From assembly GCA_037043455.1 (NCBI GenBank), contig JAWPHD010010213.1, positions 1-64,000 on the forward strand: a stretch of 64,000 bases of DNA, in the 5' to 3' direction. Under the pieces are notes generated by a model that was not told the origin of the DNA, searched no databases, and saw only the letters and a program-made list of their open reading frames with translations. A program made the translations under genes and the position numbers. Origin of the DNA: Cyrtodaria siliqua. Taxonomy: Eukaryota; Mollusca; Bivalvia; Adapedonta; Hiatellidae. Positions 11,072 to 22,789 of the stretch are shown piece by piece (positions within the stretch are counted from its first letter, which is position 1; every line of letters starts with the position of its first letter).

Positions 11072-11939
11072 ATGATCAAATTCGGTCAAAGCCTGATGGA
11101 CCTTATGCCAGTATGGCAAGGAGTTGGGCCTCCTGTCCAACAGTGTGACCTCGGAGACACTGGCGACACTGCAATAGGCCAAGATGATGATCCCCCAGAA
11201 AATACTGTTAATACGTCACATAAACTGGGACTCGGTGGCTGTAAGGATTCCATCTCGATTGGAACAACGAAACACTCTGAAATTCCGCAGAAATCAAATA
11301 TAACGGTCACTAACTTCTCAATACAAGAAATATTAAAACCAACTTTCGGAGGAGATTTAAGGTATATTGCAAATGACTCCAAAGAGAAAACACTATGCGA
11401 TCAGGATTACTCCTACGATGGAGGAAAAGTATCTAATAGAAATATCGGGAAATATGAAAATACGTCAATTCTCAGAATAAATACATCGAAAGCGAACCCA
11501 AGTCTATTATTTAATTTTGACTATTTTGCAAATGCCTTTCACCCGATGGACAAAAGTCGTCTGCTTTATTGGGACTACGTTGACCAGCGTTTTGGGACAA
11601 GCGTTAAAGAGCATGTAACGCAATCAAACGATTCGAAAAAATGTGAAATCTCTGATACCGGTGCTATATGGACTTCACAAACTAGAAATCCTTATGCTAC
11701 CAAGCTAAGTAAAAATAGTGTTAAAACAAAACACACCCGGTCGACATCACCGGAAGTGTCGAACAGCCGATGTGAACATTCTGAGTCATTTTCCAAAATG
11801 GCTGAACATGATGTATCATCAGAGCCCGTGACGTCACCAATGAGATCACGTGACACATCTTCTAAATCGGATACAGAGGCAAAATTGCTATGGCCAGCAT
11901 GGGTCTACTGCACGAGATATTCCGACCGACCGTCCGCCG
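11072..11939 (+). CDS. en: engrailed exon 1
   Basis: Encodes residues 1-289 plus the first base of codon 290. It holds EH1 and EH2 joined by a long Ser/Thr-rich, low-conservation linker. The donor is GCCG|GTAATT. Reading on past the donor meets a stop nine codons later, consistent with splicing here. Confidence 0.93.
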
Positions 11940-14900
11940 GTAATTTCATTGTAGATGTTGTGAAATGATAAGCTTATGCATGTGCAAAACATTATTTTCC
12001 CATTCCAGTGATGTTTTGTAGTTTATTTAAAGGGACATACGGCTGTCTAGTTGTTTTTTAAAGGGACACACGGAAATCTTGAGTTGTGTAAAACTCGTGG
12101 CGTCCCGTTAGTTTTTCTACATACGTTGCATTTGTTCAATCATTAATATTAAGCATAAGAATTGTATAAAGCAAATTGTTTTTGCATATTACTAACTGTT
12201 GATTACATTTCACCAATGATATATTCAAACCCATGGTAGAATAACGACTGAAAGTTGAAAACTCAAAATTGTATTTAATTATATGCAAGCAGGTTTAAAG
12301 TCAAAATGATACTGGATAAATAAACAGAGACGCTAATGTTAATGCTTGATACACATTTGAAGATTGCTGTTTGTCCCTTTAATCGAGGCGTCCCATTTTC
12401 CGTATTTGTAAATCATAAAACAACTACTTAATGATTGAAGAAATGCGAGTTATACAGTACAGTGTAGCTCACGCCATCCGCAAGAATCGACACCTTCCCA
12501 TATCCCAGTGGAAATCTTGTGTAAAAAATATATACTTATTTAAATACCTCTTGCGGAAAAAAACTTTTAAAATGCGATTCTACGTAAACTATATATCTAG
12601 TTTATGCAGTATGGGACAGGGAAGCTAAAGTATGCTGGTCCCCAACTGATCTGACTGCTTACCTACATGTATGTGGTTCCCGGACAAGAATAGGTACGCC
12701 CCGCCCCCACTCCCCCCTCCCCACCCACCCACCCCGCGAATTCATGTTCATGTTGTCATGTTTGTCATGTTCACTGTCTTGTTTCAGTTGCTACTTGAAC
12801 AGAAACTGATAGTGTGATAGTGGCTCCAGCGAAAAATGGAGAGTTTACAAGAGAATTTGTAGCAACTCTGCAGTTCTGCAGTGAGAAGGTTCTAGACCCA
12901 TTCTGCAGATGTAAATGGAGAGTGAGTCTGGAATGTTCATTCCAGTTGGCGCCATATAACCTTTTTCGTGTTGGTGCGCCGTAAAACGGCAATTTAACGT
13001 CCACTATACTGTCACCTGGTTGCGGTGGGAGTTGTGAACTAGCACATCAGTTTAGCTGTTAACAGTTTAGATAACTGCATTATAAGAACATTAATTCAAA
13101 TAAAGATAACACTGATACAAATTGATACATATTTATATACCGCATATACGACATATTTTATGTTTCCGCAACCTGGGGCAGCGCGTGATGATCGTGTCAT
13201 CGATATATTTGAATATAAATTCAAATAAATGTCTGAAGTAAATGTATGGACCTAATGAAGGGTAGAGATAACATACTTCTCAGGAAAAAAGTCTTAATTA
13301 GGTACTGGCTTAGTCACTTGAAGCTATATGACACATGACAATGTTGATTTTTTTAAAAACTCACGGTGTCCTGATAGTTTTTCTTCATAACTTGCATTCG
13401 ACCAACCATTAAAATTAATTATAAGAATAATATAAAGCAAATTATTTTTGCATTTGATAACATTGCACCAGTAATATATATATTATATATATATTATATA
13501 TAAATATACTGAATCCAAACAGCTAACACACCAGTAGACAATACCTTCAATGTAGGAATTTATTATATGCCGATTGGTACCGTTGGAGACAGGTGATTTG
13601 AATGATTTTTTTTAATTTACAGTCGTTATTGACAAGATATTTGTCTCGTTCAGAATGAAATTTGTTTTGATTTATTGATTGGTATTATTGAGATATTAAA
13701 AGGTAGCGTCTACTGGTGCGTTAGCTGTTTGGTTCAGTATATGTATACGCCTATGGTACAATAAGAAGAAAGAAAATGAAAACTCGAAAATTTTATTAAA
13801 TTTATGCAAGCAGTTTTAAAGGGACACACGGCAATCTTGAAGTATTTGGAATGGGTGTCTCGATTTATATATCCAGCATCATTTTTGCTTATACCCTGGT
13901 TACATTTAAAATAAACCAAATTTTAAGTATTCACTATTTCGTCTTATTATACTTTAAGTTTTAACATATTACTGGTGCAATACTATCAAAAAGTAATAAT
14001 ATGCAAAAACAAAGGCTTAATACAATTCTTATAATTAACATTAATGATTGAACACATGCAATTTGTGTAGAAAAACTAAGGGACGCCGCTAGTTTTTAAA
14101 AAATCAAGATTGCCATGTGTCCCTTTAAAGTAAAAAAACATACTGGATTAATAAATCGAGATGCTAATTGTACTGCTTGATAAAAAGTCAAGATTGCCGT
14201 GTGTCTCTTTAATCGGAAGATTGCCGTGTGTCCCTTTAATCGGATTCGAGGTTGTGTGAAGTTAGAGCAGAGGTGGTGGTTCGGCTTTTGTTATTTGTTG
14301 GTGTTAAAGTGAAATTGAATTGAAAGTCTTTATTTATCGAGGGTGACCCAATTAGTTTATACTAATCTTCCTTGGGGCCCTCTATAACAAATACACGTTA
14401 GAAAATACAAGAAAGGCAAGATATATGTAAACATAATAACATTGTTGGTGGTGGTAGTTTGAACGATATTTACACAATAATAAGATGAGATGATAAGTCA
14501 CCTTTCACATTTTGTGATTTTATAATATCAAAGTTGTATCTGTTTAATTTTTTCTGAAAAGGATTTAAAGGCGTTTAGTTGTTATCCTATTGCCTCTAGT
14601 TTATATCAAAATACAAACATTTGTCCTTTATGTCCTGCATACAGTAGGATATTGAAATATCGATTTCCAACCATCGATCATCCAATATTGATTTGTCTTC
14701 GGTCTTGCTGACTGCTACGCCGTTGTTTAAGGAAGTTAGACTTTATTACTAATTTTTTGACGTTAATTGAAACACGCTTTCAAAGCAAGTTGGCACGGTA
14801 TATCTCATGATAGATATGTCTAGAGTTAGATAAACTTTATATGACTATATTTAACGCATGTTCGTGATTTATATTTGCATTTCATATACGGCTATCGGAA

Positions 14901-16049
14901 TTGAATTGGGGTTTGCCGTCGCATCAACACAAACAGGTTATATGACAGCAACAGGAATGAACATTCCAGGCCCAGCCTCCATTTACATCTTGATATAAAT
15001 ATGCAGAATGGGCCTAGAACCTTCTCACCTGCATGACTGCAGGGTTGCTGCACAATTCTATTGCAAACACTTCATTTTTCGCAATGGCCACGATCATTGT
15101 TTTCTGCCACCACTCAAATAGCATCTGAAACAATACAGAGATCACGATGAAGACCTTTAATAAACATGGCAACAATGACACAATGAACATGAATTCGGTG
15201 GAATTTTACCCCTCTGCCTGGATAAGCAGGGTCCTAGTATCTTAATCGTATAGAGCATTTCGTGTTTACTACTGTTTTGTAGGTTATACTAGCGTAAATG
15301 AATAGCCCCTTTCATAGTAAAGTGAGAATGTTGACAACCTGAAAAAATATCAAAACTGGTTAGAATTCTGGGAAACTGGCTTTATCGTGCAAATAAACAT
15401 GTCTGCTATTAGACATCAACAAGGAAATAGGGGGTTGAATATCTTCTAATTTGTTCAGCTGTATACTAACATCGGGTCAAAGGTCAAAGCTATTGTTATC
15501 CCTTGCAATTTCATACCCTGTCTACTTTCACTTTTGAAATTTATATTAAAAAACTGTCAAAACATGATGAGCTGCATTTTCAAATATCAACAACATGTCT
15601 AGAATAGAATAGAAACAGCCAAAAAATAACATAAAACTGCAAAGAATTTGTTTTAGCGCTCTTTAATACAGAACTACTTTCTGTAGTACAGTTTTGTTCG
15701 TGTCAGGTCAGTCTTATTAAACTTATGTATTTCAGGACCACGATCCAGAAAAACACGCCGTCGTGACAAGCGGACAGACGAGAAGCGTCCAAGAACGGCT
15801 TTTACTCATGACCAGTTACTGAGATTAAAATCCGAGTTTGAATTAAGCCAATATCTTACGGAACATCGACGGCGGGAACTCTCTCTGACTCTGAATCTCT
15901 CAGAGGCTCAGATTAAAATCTGGTACCAGAACAAGCGTGCAAAGATCAAGAAGACGAGCAGTGGAGACAGGAGCTCACTGGCGTTTCAGTTGATGGAACA
16001 AGGCTTGTACAATCACAAGACGAGTGTACAATTTACTGGAGACAGTTGA
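11072..16049 (+). CDS. en: Engrailed homeobox protein (two exons: 11072-11939 joined to 15736-16049)
   Basis: Engrailed is a nuclear homeodomain transcription repressor used in patterning, in molluscs also around shell-field margins. The joined frame encodes 393 residues. Engrailed-family boxes appear in order. EH1, the Groucho corepressor motif [14 protein letters not shown], is at residues 80-93. EH2, the Exd/Pbx-binding [15 protein letters not shown], is at 274-288. EH3 (GPRSRK) is at 290-295. The EH4 homeodomain is at about 305-364, and the EH5 tail contains [13 protein letters not shown]. The intron falls inside EH2/EH3, the family's usual place, with GT (11940) and AG (15735) and matching phase. 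The ATG has A at -3 and an in-frame stop upstream (11039). The homeodomain keeps W48, Q50, N51 and R53 but has Tyr for Phe at position 49. Confidence 0.95.
12056..12382 (+). mobile_element. MITE family A, full-length copy in engrailed intron
   Basis: Starts TTTAAAGGGACACACGGAAA and ends TGCTGTTTGTCCCTTTAA. A second, partial start (TTTAAAGGGACATACGGCTG) lies just upstream at about 12026, so the left side may record an earlier insertion. Confidence 0.8.
12765..13015 (-). mobile_element. Dispersed repeat S2, reverse copy
   Basis: Reverse complement of the S2 family: TTGGTGCGCCGTAAAACGG, TTGGCGCCATATAACC, GAAGGTTCTAGACCCATTCT. Other copies are at 14897, 21432, 27665 and 35000. Confidence 0.8.
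13509..13737. mobile_element. MITE family D (229 bp) nested in MITE A
   Basis: Inverted ends CTGAATCCAAACAGCTAACA and TGCGTTAGCTGTTTGGTTCAG, with about 29 matching bases including CCAGTAGAC / GTCTACTGG. Flanked by TATA on both sides, consistent with a TA-type target as used by Tc1/mariner-like transposases. No coding capacity. Confidence 0.8.
13816..14128 (-). mobile_element. MITE family A, nested full-length copy
   Basis: Begins TTAAAGGGACACACGGCAAT and ends GCCATGTGTCCCTTTAA, with TTAA at both borders. It sits inside an older copy of the same family in the opposite orientation. Confidence 0.85.
14897..15245 (+). mobile_element. Dispersed repeat S2 in engrailed intron
   Basis: Starts GAATTGAATTGGGGTTTGCC and contains CAGGTTATATGACAGCAACA, GGGCCTAGAACCTTCTCACC and TTTTACCCCTCTGCCTGGAT. 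It is about 350 bp with no open frame. The family copy at 27665 has a 14-bp target duplication, which suggests copying by reverse transcription. Confidence 0.8.
15262..15700 (+). mobile_element. Dispersed repeat S3, copy 1
   Basis: Contains AAACATGTCTGCTATTAGAC, CAACAAGGAAATAGGGGGTT, GTATACTAACATCGGGTCAA and ATGATGAGCTGCATTTTCAA, all shared with 20545-20935 (+) and 29052-29525 (-). A DR1-type GGGTCAAAGGTCA is at 15474-15486. The class is not identified. Confidence 0.8.
15736..16049 (+). CDS. en: engrailed exon 2 (homeodomain and EH5)
   Basis: Acceptor TATTTCAG|GACC; the first two bases complete the glycine codon begun in exon 1. Encodes EH3, the homeodomain and the EH5 tail, ending TGA at 16047-16049. 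Homeodomain helix 3 reads [13 protein letters not shown]. Compared with the usual family pattern, the helix 2 region ([12 protein letters not shown]) is also diverged. Confidence 0.95.
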
Positions 16050-16468
16050 TTGAGCTCATTGAGTTTCGTATCAGTAACTATATAATGGTATATACAGTGC
16101 CCTCCATAGTTCTCTTTACATATTGTTATACTCTCGTTTTATTACATGTAAACCCCATTCAATGTATATCTTAACATTTACAGAAAAATCTTACAATTAA
16201 TTCCTAAATTTATTACTTTTAGAATACATGTTAAACTTTGTAATACATATGCTAGTTTTCATGACATAAGCCAACATTTAGACAAATGTACGAGATAATG
16301 ACCATTAAATTGTATTTCCATTTAAATCAATGCAAAATTTCAGTAGAAAGATAAACTTTTCATTATTCCATCTGGGTAGGTGAGACGACAGTTTGAAAAT
16401 GAAAAGAAATTGCACATTAAAAATGAATTAAATGTATTTCCATCAAATACATGGTAAATACATGTTGG

Positions 16469-16474
16469 AATAAA
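16469..16474 (+). terminator. Candidate engrailed poly(A) signal AATAAA
   Basis: A canonical AATAAA about 420 bases after the stop codon, giving a plausible 3' UTR. Other signals further on are possible. Confidence 0.45.
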
Positions 16475-18489
16475 CAGCATTTGCATTTTTTCTTAAGGTT
16501 TAAAATTAATTGATCCATCATGTAATGCAATATAATTATAACGGTTGTAAAGATACTTATGGATGGCACTGTGTTTTGTCCCACTGTAAGTGTGGGAGGG
16601 GAGATAAATCAGTACAAATGTATCAACAAGAGTTACCTTTCGTGAAATTATTGGATTTGTGTTCCAATATCGATTTGAGGCAGTTTCTTCTATAGTCCAG
16701 ACTCGATTGTACCCATACCTTGAGGACGTCCTATTTGTTAAAAGGCGGAGGGACTATAAACCTTAGAACTACACACACTCGTAGTATACTCAAGAATACA
16801 TGAAATATGAAAAATACATGTATCTAAATAATTAAAAAATGCACGTGCATGAAATGGATAACATAAAATGACGAGTAGGATCTAGTAACGTTTTGGCATA
16901 CATTTTAGTATATGGTCCATTGCATCTCAAGTTTCGTATAATATAAAACATAAAAGTATGTGTTCATATTTTTGTTTTGATCGTAAAAGCAATGCGATAT
17001 TGATGTACCGGTTTGTGGTACCGGACCCACGGTATCAGTATGGGTGCTGTCTTAACTGTAACTTCGACCCACTGGATTCCTTAAAACAGTTTGTTGCCAT
17101 CGTCATGATGAGATTCGTACTCGAATGATAATTTCAGAAAAGGGGATCCCTTTGAAACAACCAGCGCATACAAGGGAGAAAAGAAACATACTTGGTTGTC
17201 TTGGGTCTGTTCATGAGAGATAATATAAAAGGCAACACCTCTCAAGACCGCTAGCACTGGCTTAAGCGGTACTCTACTTTAAAGCCACAAGACTGTGCTT
17301 GATCATTCCAAAGGACCAGTAAGTAATAAGCCGACTGATTTGTAGTCGGGGCGACTTTTTACGGCCGACACACGCCACTAAACAAACGCTAGTGTGAATG
17401 TCAATAAATACTGTAAACGGGATCCATTGGAAGCAACAAACACAAACAAGAGAGAAAAGTAGCGGATTCGCTTTTATTGAGTCTGATCATGAGAGGTAAT
17501 AGAGGGTTTCTCACTTCATACCGAGTTTGTAAGATAAGTGGTATAGAGGGTAAATATTCGGATATGACCAATACCGTCGTAGGTACTTAAACCAAATTAT
17601 TAATTAAAATGCACAATGTGTAATGTTAAGCACAGATATTCTATTCAGAGGTAAAAAACAGCGTTCTGTACAAAGATATACGTTGTGTTTCTTCATAAAA
17701 CGCATTTCCGAGGACAGACAATTAAGCTCCGCTACGCGGTTAATTTTGTTCACGAATAAAGAAATGTGCTACTATTACGATCGTATCTATCCCTTATTTA
17801 AATGAACGACACTTCTTGTCATAACTTTCATATTTCAAAATCCATTATATCTCCGCCACTGTGACCATATTTAGTTTAATACGTTTACAGACCGTTTAAA
17901 ATCATTTTATCAACATCGATAGCGATCTAGAATATAGATGTAATTGAAAGAAAATTGTTTAAAAATGACAGGCAAATTCTAATGGCTAGAGAAAATATAT
18001 CTATTATAAAAACATAAATTTGTATTTGCACAATGAAGACAATTTCGCGTGAGTTTGAAATACTTATTCCTTCGTGATTTACGGATGGTGATAATATCGA
18101 GCGAACATGATTTGAATATTAAAATCGTTACTGGTCCGAAATATGATGTTCGTGTTTTAGTTTATTGGTTGTTTTTTTGGTTTTTAACAACTACACCAAA
18201 ATAACAAGATAACATTATTTCTTTATGAAAACAGTTTAAGGTATAAGTATCCTCGACGATAAAATATATATTAATTAACTACACTATGGTACATACTTGA
18301 GAATGATTATTCAGCTTATATAATTGGTGTGCTAGAGCAAACATCGAATAAACTGTTACAGGACACGACGACAAGACAAGACTGTAGAACAAAAAACATA
18401 TACCAATATTACATGGTGAAGCTGAGGTCCATAAATCTGTTATTGTATGACTGGCAGGGTTGTATTCATAAAGCTTATTAGCAATATCT
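16475..18489. other. Intergenic region 3' of engrailed
   Basis: No convincing gene. Two related segments at about 17140-17225 and 17420-17510 share GGATCC, AACAA, GAGAAAAG and TCTG(T/A)TCATGAGAG motifs and may be an old duplication. Short open frames lack domains. Confidence 0.4.
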
Positions 18490-19044
18490 GAAATGGAATA
18501 TAGCGACACAGCCACACAATCTTTATTATTGAGAGTTCTGAAAAACTTGAAAAACGGTGAAAGTATTATCAAAATCGGATGATAAACAAAGAAGATATAA
18601 TCGTTTGAAGGTTCTGTTGAAATGTATATGGAAGCCGCCATTTTTAGAGCTTTGACATCACAGTTCTAAATTACCATATACGGAATATTAATAAATATGA
18701 AAATTTACTCATTTATAGGGGAAAAAATTAAAGTAACTGTATGAAGAATATGTATAACTAATGACAATAATGCTTTATATGACCAGTTAAGGAATTTGCA
18801 TTCATTTGCAGTGATTTGCTTTGCTTTAAATTATATTTATCAATATGCCATATATGGTCATATGGAACTATGACGTCACAGTTTTCAAAATGGCGGCTCC
18901 CATATCCATTTTAGAACAACCTTTAAATGGTCATATCTTTTTTGTTTATCATCCGATTTTGATTGTTTCTTCATCTTTTTGCAAGTTTTTCAGAACTCGC
19001 AAAAAATAGCTGTTTGTTTGTCTGTGTCTCTACATTCCCTTTAA
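18490..19044 (-). mobile_element. Foldback MITE family F, copy 2
   Basis: Same element as 5280-5831 in reverse orientation. The left terminus is decayed (TGAAATGGAATATAGCGACA) and the right ends ACATTCCCTTTAA. It carries TATGACGTCACAG and AAAATGGCGGC in the right arm. Confidence 0.82.
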
Positions 19045-19502
19045 GTCAAAATTTTCAATTTTTGAAACACCTTTTTTTCTATCATTTTAAGGCATTTTTT
19101 CTTTATACTTTTCATAACGCTATGGATTAATAAAACCCACAGCTAAAAACATATCTAAAAATAGGTGCCCTGTAGTGTCGCTGAGATGTAAAAAGGGTAA
19201 ACTATGTAAACATCTTAAACTTTTTACTTAAGTAATATTTTCTACTTAAGTTGCTTTATGAATACGGACAACTTGCACATGCCCAAAAACGCAATGTACT
19301 ATTTTTGAAATTATTCCGAATCAAAGTTTTCAAAAAAACATTTTGTTTAGACAACCTAACACAGATTACTTGTTTTTGCATTTTCACAACGAATGAACAG
19401 AATTTCACCTATACGTTTTTCACGTGCTTATTTAGATCGCGTGCATATCAAGTGAAGACTAAGCATGTCTTATTGATAGTGCTCAGCACTTATAACCTTT
19501 TA

Positions 19503-19652
19503 TTTAGGTGGAGAAAGAAGGATAGAGAGAAGAAGAAGAGATAATGTCATAATATATGTATGTACATGTACTATATATACACTATACCACTATTTATACA
19601 TATACTAGAACACTATCTCTTCTTCTCCCTTTCCTTCTTTCTCTACCTAAAT
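19503..19652. repeat. Inverted repeat with purine/pyrimidine arms
   Basis: Left arm TTTAGGTGGAGAAAGAAGGA then TAGAGAGAAGAAGAAGAGAT; right arm mirrors it as ATCTCTTCTTCTCCC then TTTCCTTCTTTCTCTACCTAAA. The ~70-bp centre is rich in TATA and GTAC. It could be a small MITE or a cruciform/triplex-forming sequence. Confidence 0.7.
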
Positions 19653-20544
19653 GAAATCCTGAGGCGCAAAGAAGGAAAATTGTGCCGACTTGGAAAATCA
19701 TAAGTTTTCATTGTGTACACGATCGTTTTCAATGACATTTCTTAAATTGCTGCACTCCACCACTATGCTTAAATTTAGAAACCTGAAAAATAATTTAAAA
19801 AAATCAAATAAAAAAATAAAAAACGTCTAAAGTTTCATTGATAAAAAAAAACATCTTAGATTTCTTTGATGTGAGTGTATATAAATCGAATTTAAGAAAC
19901 GTAATTGCATTTACCTTAAAGCATAGCAATTGAAAATAGTATCATTACATAATTTAAACAATTCCAATTTGTGCAGCGTGTCGACCCATCATGCTAATAG
20001 AGCTGGTCAAAACAAGAGCCGGAAGTAAAGTATTTAAGTTAAAGGTAGGCTAAAAAGCCGCCGTCGAATACAAACATGTAAGAATTTACGCATAAACACA
20101 ATCAAAAGATGTATGTATGTATGCAGCCATTTGAAGTTACAGCTTATCAAAATGAAAGCGTGCCAGAAGTCAATGAAACCAGTGGAAGGAATTGGTTTGG
20201 CCACTTAATGAGCCTGAAACTTGTAAACAGAATATTTGAAATATTTATCGCAAATCATAAAAGAACTGTTAGTTTTCCGCTAATTAAGATTAAATTTAAA
20301 TATTTCCAGTCACGTGTGAGTCGGACGGCGGCTGTCAGCACCACGTGCTTTTGCGCGTCTTGTTATTCAACCAGTAGTCGATCTGTTGCTGTCAGCGCCA
20401 CGTGCTTTTGCGTGTCATGTTATCCAACAAGCGAGGTTCAAATGATTTTACCCAAACATTGATTACTCCAAACTGACAAATTTCGCAAAGCCATTTAACC
20501 AGTGTGTTGTGCTAAACATACACCGCATACATAGTGTCATGTAG
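19653..20544. other. Intergenic stretch
   Basis: No gene seen. A ~65-bp direct duplication at about 20327-20445 contains GCCACGTGCTTTTGCG-type sequence with an E-box CACGTG in each copy. Confidence 0.4.
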
Positions 20545-20935
20545 TGTATAATAGCGTAAATGAGTCTCCATTGCTATAAAAAAAAAAAGTTTTTCATAAA
20601 CATGTCTGCTATTAAACATCAACAAGGAAATAGGGGGTTTAATACCTTCTAAGAAATATTTCTTCAGTTGTATACTAACACCGGGTCAAAGGTCAAACTA
20701 TTTTTACCCCTTGCAATTTCGTACCCTGTCTACGTTCACTTCTGAAATTTATATCAAAAACTATCAAAAACATGATGAGCTCCCTTTTCAAATATCAACA
20801 ACATGTCCAGAATACAGTTACAGCCAAACATTAACAGGAAATTGCACTAAAAAGGTTTTAAAGAGAAAAAAAGATTAGCACTCTTTAATACTGAACTACT
20901 TTCGATGCACCAGGCAAGCACATCCGGCTGATTTA
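20545..20935 (+). mobile_element. Dispersed repeat S3, copy 2
   Basis: Shares AACATGTCTGCTATTAAACA, GTATACTAACACCGGGTCAA and AACATGATGAGCTCCC with the other S3 copies. The DR1-type GGGTCAAAGGTCA is at 20683-20695. Confidence 0.78.
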
Positions 20936-21431
20936 GTGGAATTAAACCTAAAGCATGTTAGCAGTAAATAAGCATGCGTTCCATGCGTTTTCAATGTCCA
21001 TTTAGCGTTGGGAAATAGGTTCTTACTCATTAGAAGCATGCTTTTCCTGTTCTTGTTCCTGTATGCTTCGCTTCTTGAACATAAGAGGAATATATTCAAC
21101 AACAAACAAACAAAAAAGTAGAAATAGCAGGAGTCTGTTGATCAAAACATGGTATACATACAATGAAGTTTTGTTTATTATTTCTGTATTACACATTGGT
21201 GTCGGACATAATGGATAACAGTTTATTTCTTACTTATTCTCAAACGATATTGCAGATTTATTGTACTGATGTCCTAGTTCAATTATAGACGAAAAGACGT
21301 TTAAACAACTCTCCTTTTATTGCAACGTATATTATCAAACATATTAAAGGGACTAGATGAGATCTGGAAGTGATAGATGCAAATCAAAATATAAACGATA
21401 ACCCTCAAGTGTTTCAGTTTCATTTGGATTG

Positions 21432-21790
21432 AGTTGAATTGGGGTTGTATAGCGCACCAACACTAAAAGGTTATATGGCGCCAGCAGGAATGAACATTCC
21501 AGGCCCACTCTTCATTTGCATCTAGATACAAATACGCAAATAGGGCTGGAACCTTCTTGCATGCGGAACTGTAGAACTGCTACACATTGTCTTTCAAACA
21601 CTTCATTTTTCGCTGCAACCACAATCATTGTTTTCTGCCACAACTCAATTAGCACCTGAAACTAAACAGGATCAAGATGTACCTTTAATGAACATGACAA
21701 ACATGACAAAATGAACGTGAATTCGTGGGGATTATATCCCTCTGTCTGGAAAAGCAGTGGTCCTATTCTTGCACAGGAACCACACGGACT
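21432..21790 (+). mobile_element. Dispersed repeat S2
   Basis: Contains TTGAATTGGGGTTGTATAGC, GGTTATATGGCGCCAGCAGG and GAACCACACGG at the end. About 360 bp, no open frame. Confidence 0.8.
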
Positions 21791-22191
21791 AAACAAATGA
21801 AAACCCTTGAGTCTTTCAATTTCATTTGAAAAGTAAAGATTCCAGATGTAACCGTTAATTGTTAATGAAAATGTGTCTGGAAAACTAGACTACTCATCTG
21901 TTTATTTGTTAAATCGTGAATATTAATTCATATTGCAGTTATCGTATTACCAGTTGTACGAATAGATCAATACAAGTGTACTTCGATAAACTCGACTACT
22001 CATCTGTTTATTTGTTAAATCATGAATATTAATTCATTTGGGTTATCGTATGACCAGTTACAAGTACGAGCGTACTTGGATCACAAAAGAAGAATTGATT
22101 ACAACCTTGAAGCATTATATGAATTAATATTGATGCTTTATCCAACAAAAACTAGCCGAGTCTTGGAGTTTGCGAGATTGTAATATTTCAT
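21791..22191. other. Intergenic stretch with an internal duplication
   Basis: A segment at about 21882-21960 (TACTCATCTGTTTATTTGTT, AATATTAATTCAT) is repeated at about 21995-22060. No gene seen. Confidence 0.5.
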
Positions 22192-22515
22192 TAAAGGGAC
22201 ACACGGCAATATTGAAGTATTTAAAAAAAAAAGGACTGAAAACGACGTCTCGATATATTTATCCCGCATCATCTTGACTTTAAACCTGCTTGCATATAAT
22301 TAAATCATTTAGTGAGTCTTCATTACTTCGTCTTATTCTACCCTAGGTTTAAAAATATTGTGCACTTTAATCAATAGTTAATAATATGCAAAAACAATTG
22401 GTTTTATACTATTCTTCTAATTAATATTAATGATTGAACAAATGCAATTTATGCAGAAAAACTAACGGGATGCCGCGAGTTTTAAAAAATCTAGATTGCC
22501 GTGTGTCCCTTTGAT
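22192..22515 (-). mobile_element. MITE family A, full-length copy
   Basis: Begins TTAAAGGGACACACGGCAAT and ends TAGATTGCCGTGTGTCCCTT. The interior matches the family. Confidence 0.85.
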
Positions 22516-22789
22516 AAAGCATACACCCCGGATTATTTATTTGGAACCCACCAGTTTGAAAAAACTCTAACCAAAGGGAGACAACAGTAGTGAAAACATA
22601 TACTCGCGTTAAATTAAGTTGTCTTACCCGCCAAATTGGCATTAGGGCTTTTCCTTTATTTTTTTGCCACGAGTTGAACGTGTAGTGGTATACTTGATGA
22701 TTTTAGTTCGTGGATTTATTCAATATGCGATTTGTGAACATGGTTAAGTCTTTATAATGGAATGAATACCTTATCAAAAGTCACATTCC

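Larger units (their letters stand above)
13340..14213 (+). mobile_element. MITE family A copy interrupted twice (MITE D and a second MITE A)
   Basis: The outer family A sequence (AAAACTCACGGTGTCCTGAT on the left, TCAAGATTGCCGTGTGTCTC on the right) is interrupted by MITE family D at 13509-13737 and by another family A copy at 13816-14128. A short duplicated terminus (AAGATTGCCGTGTGTCCC) follows at 14217-14237. The order of events can be read as A, then D and A. Confidence 0.75.
11940..15735 (+). other. engrailed intron (3,796 bp), filled with nested repeats
   Basis: Contains two complete family A MITEs plus nested fragments, MITE family D, two copies of the S2 dispersed repeat and one copy of dispersed repeat S3. 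No coding sequence is seen inside. A DR1 nuclear-receptor-type site lies in the S3 copy at 15474-15486. Confidence 0.85.
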
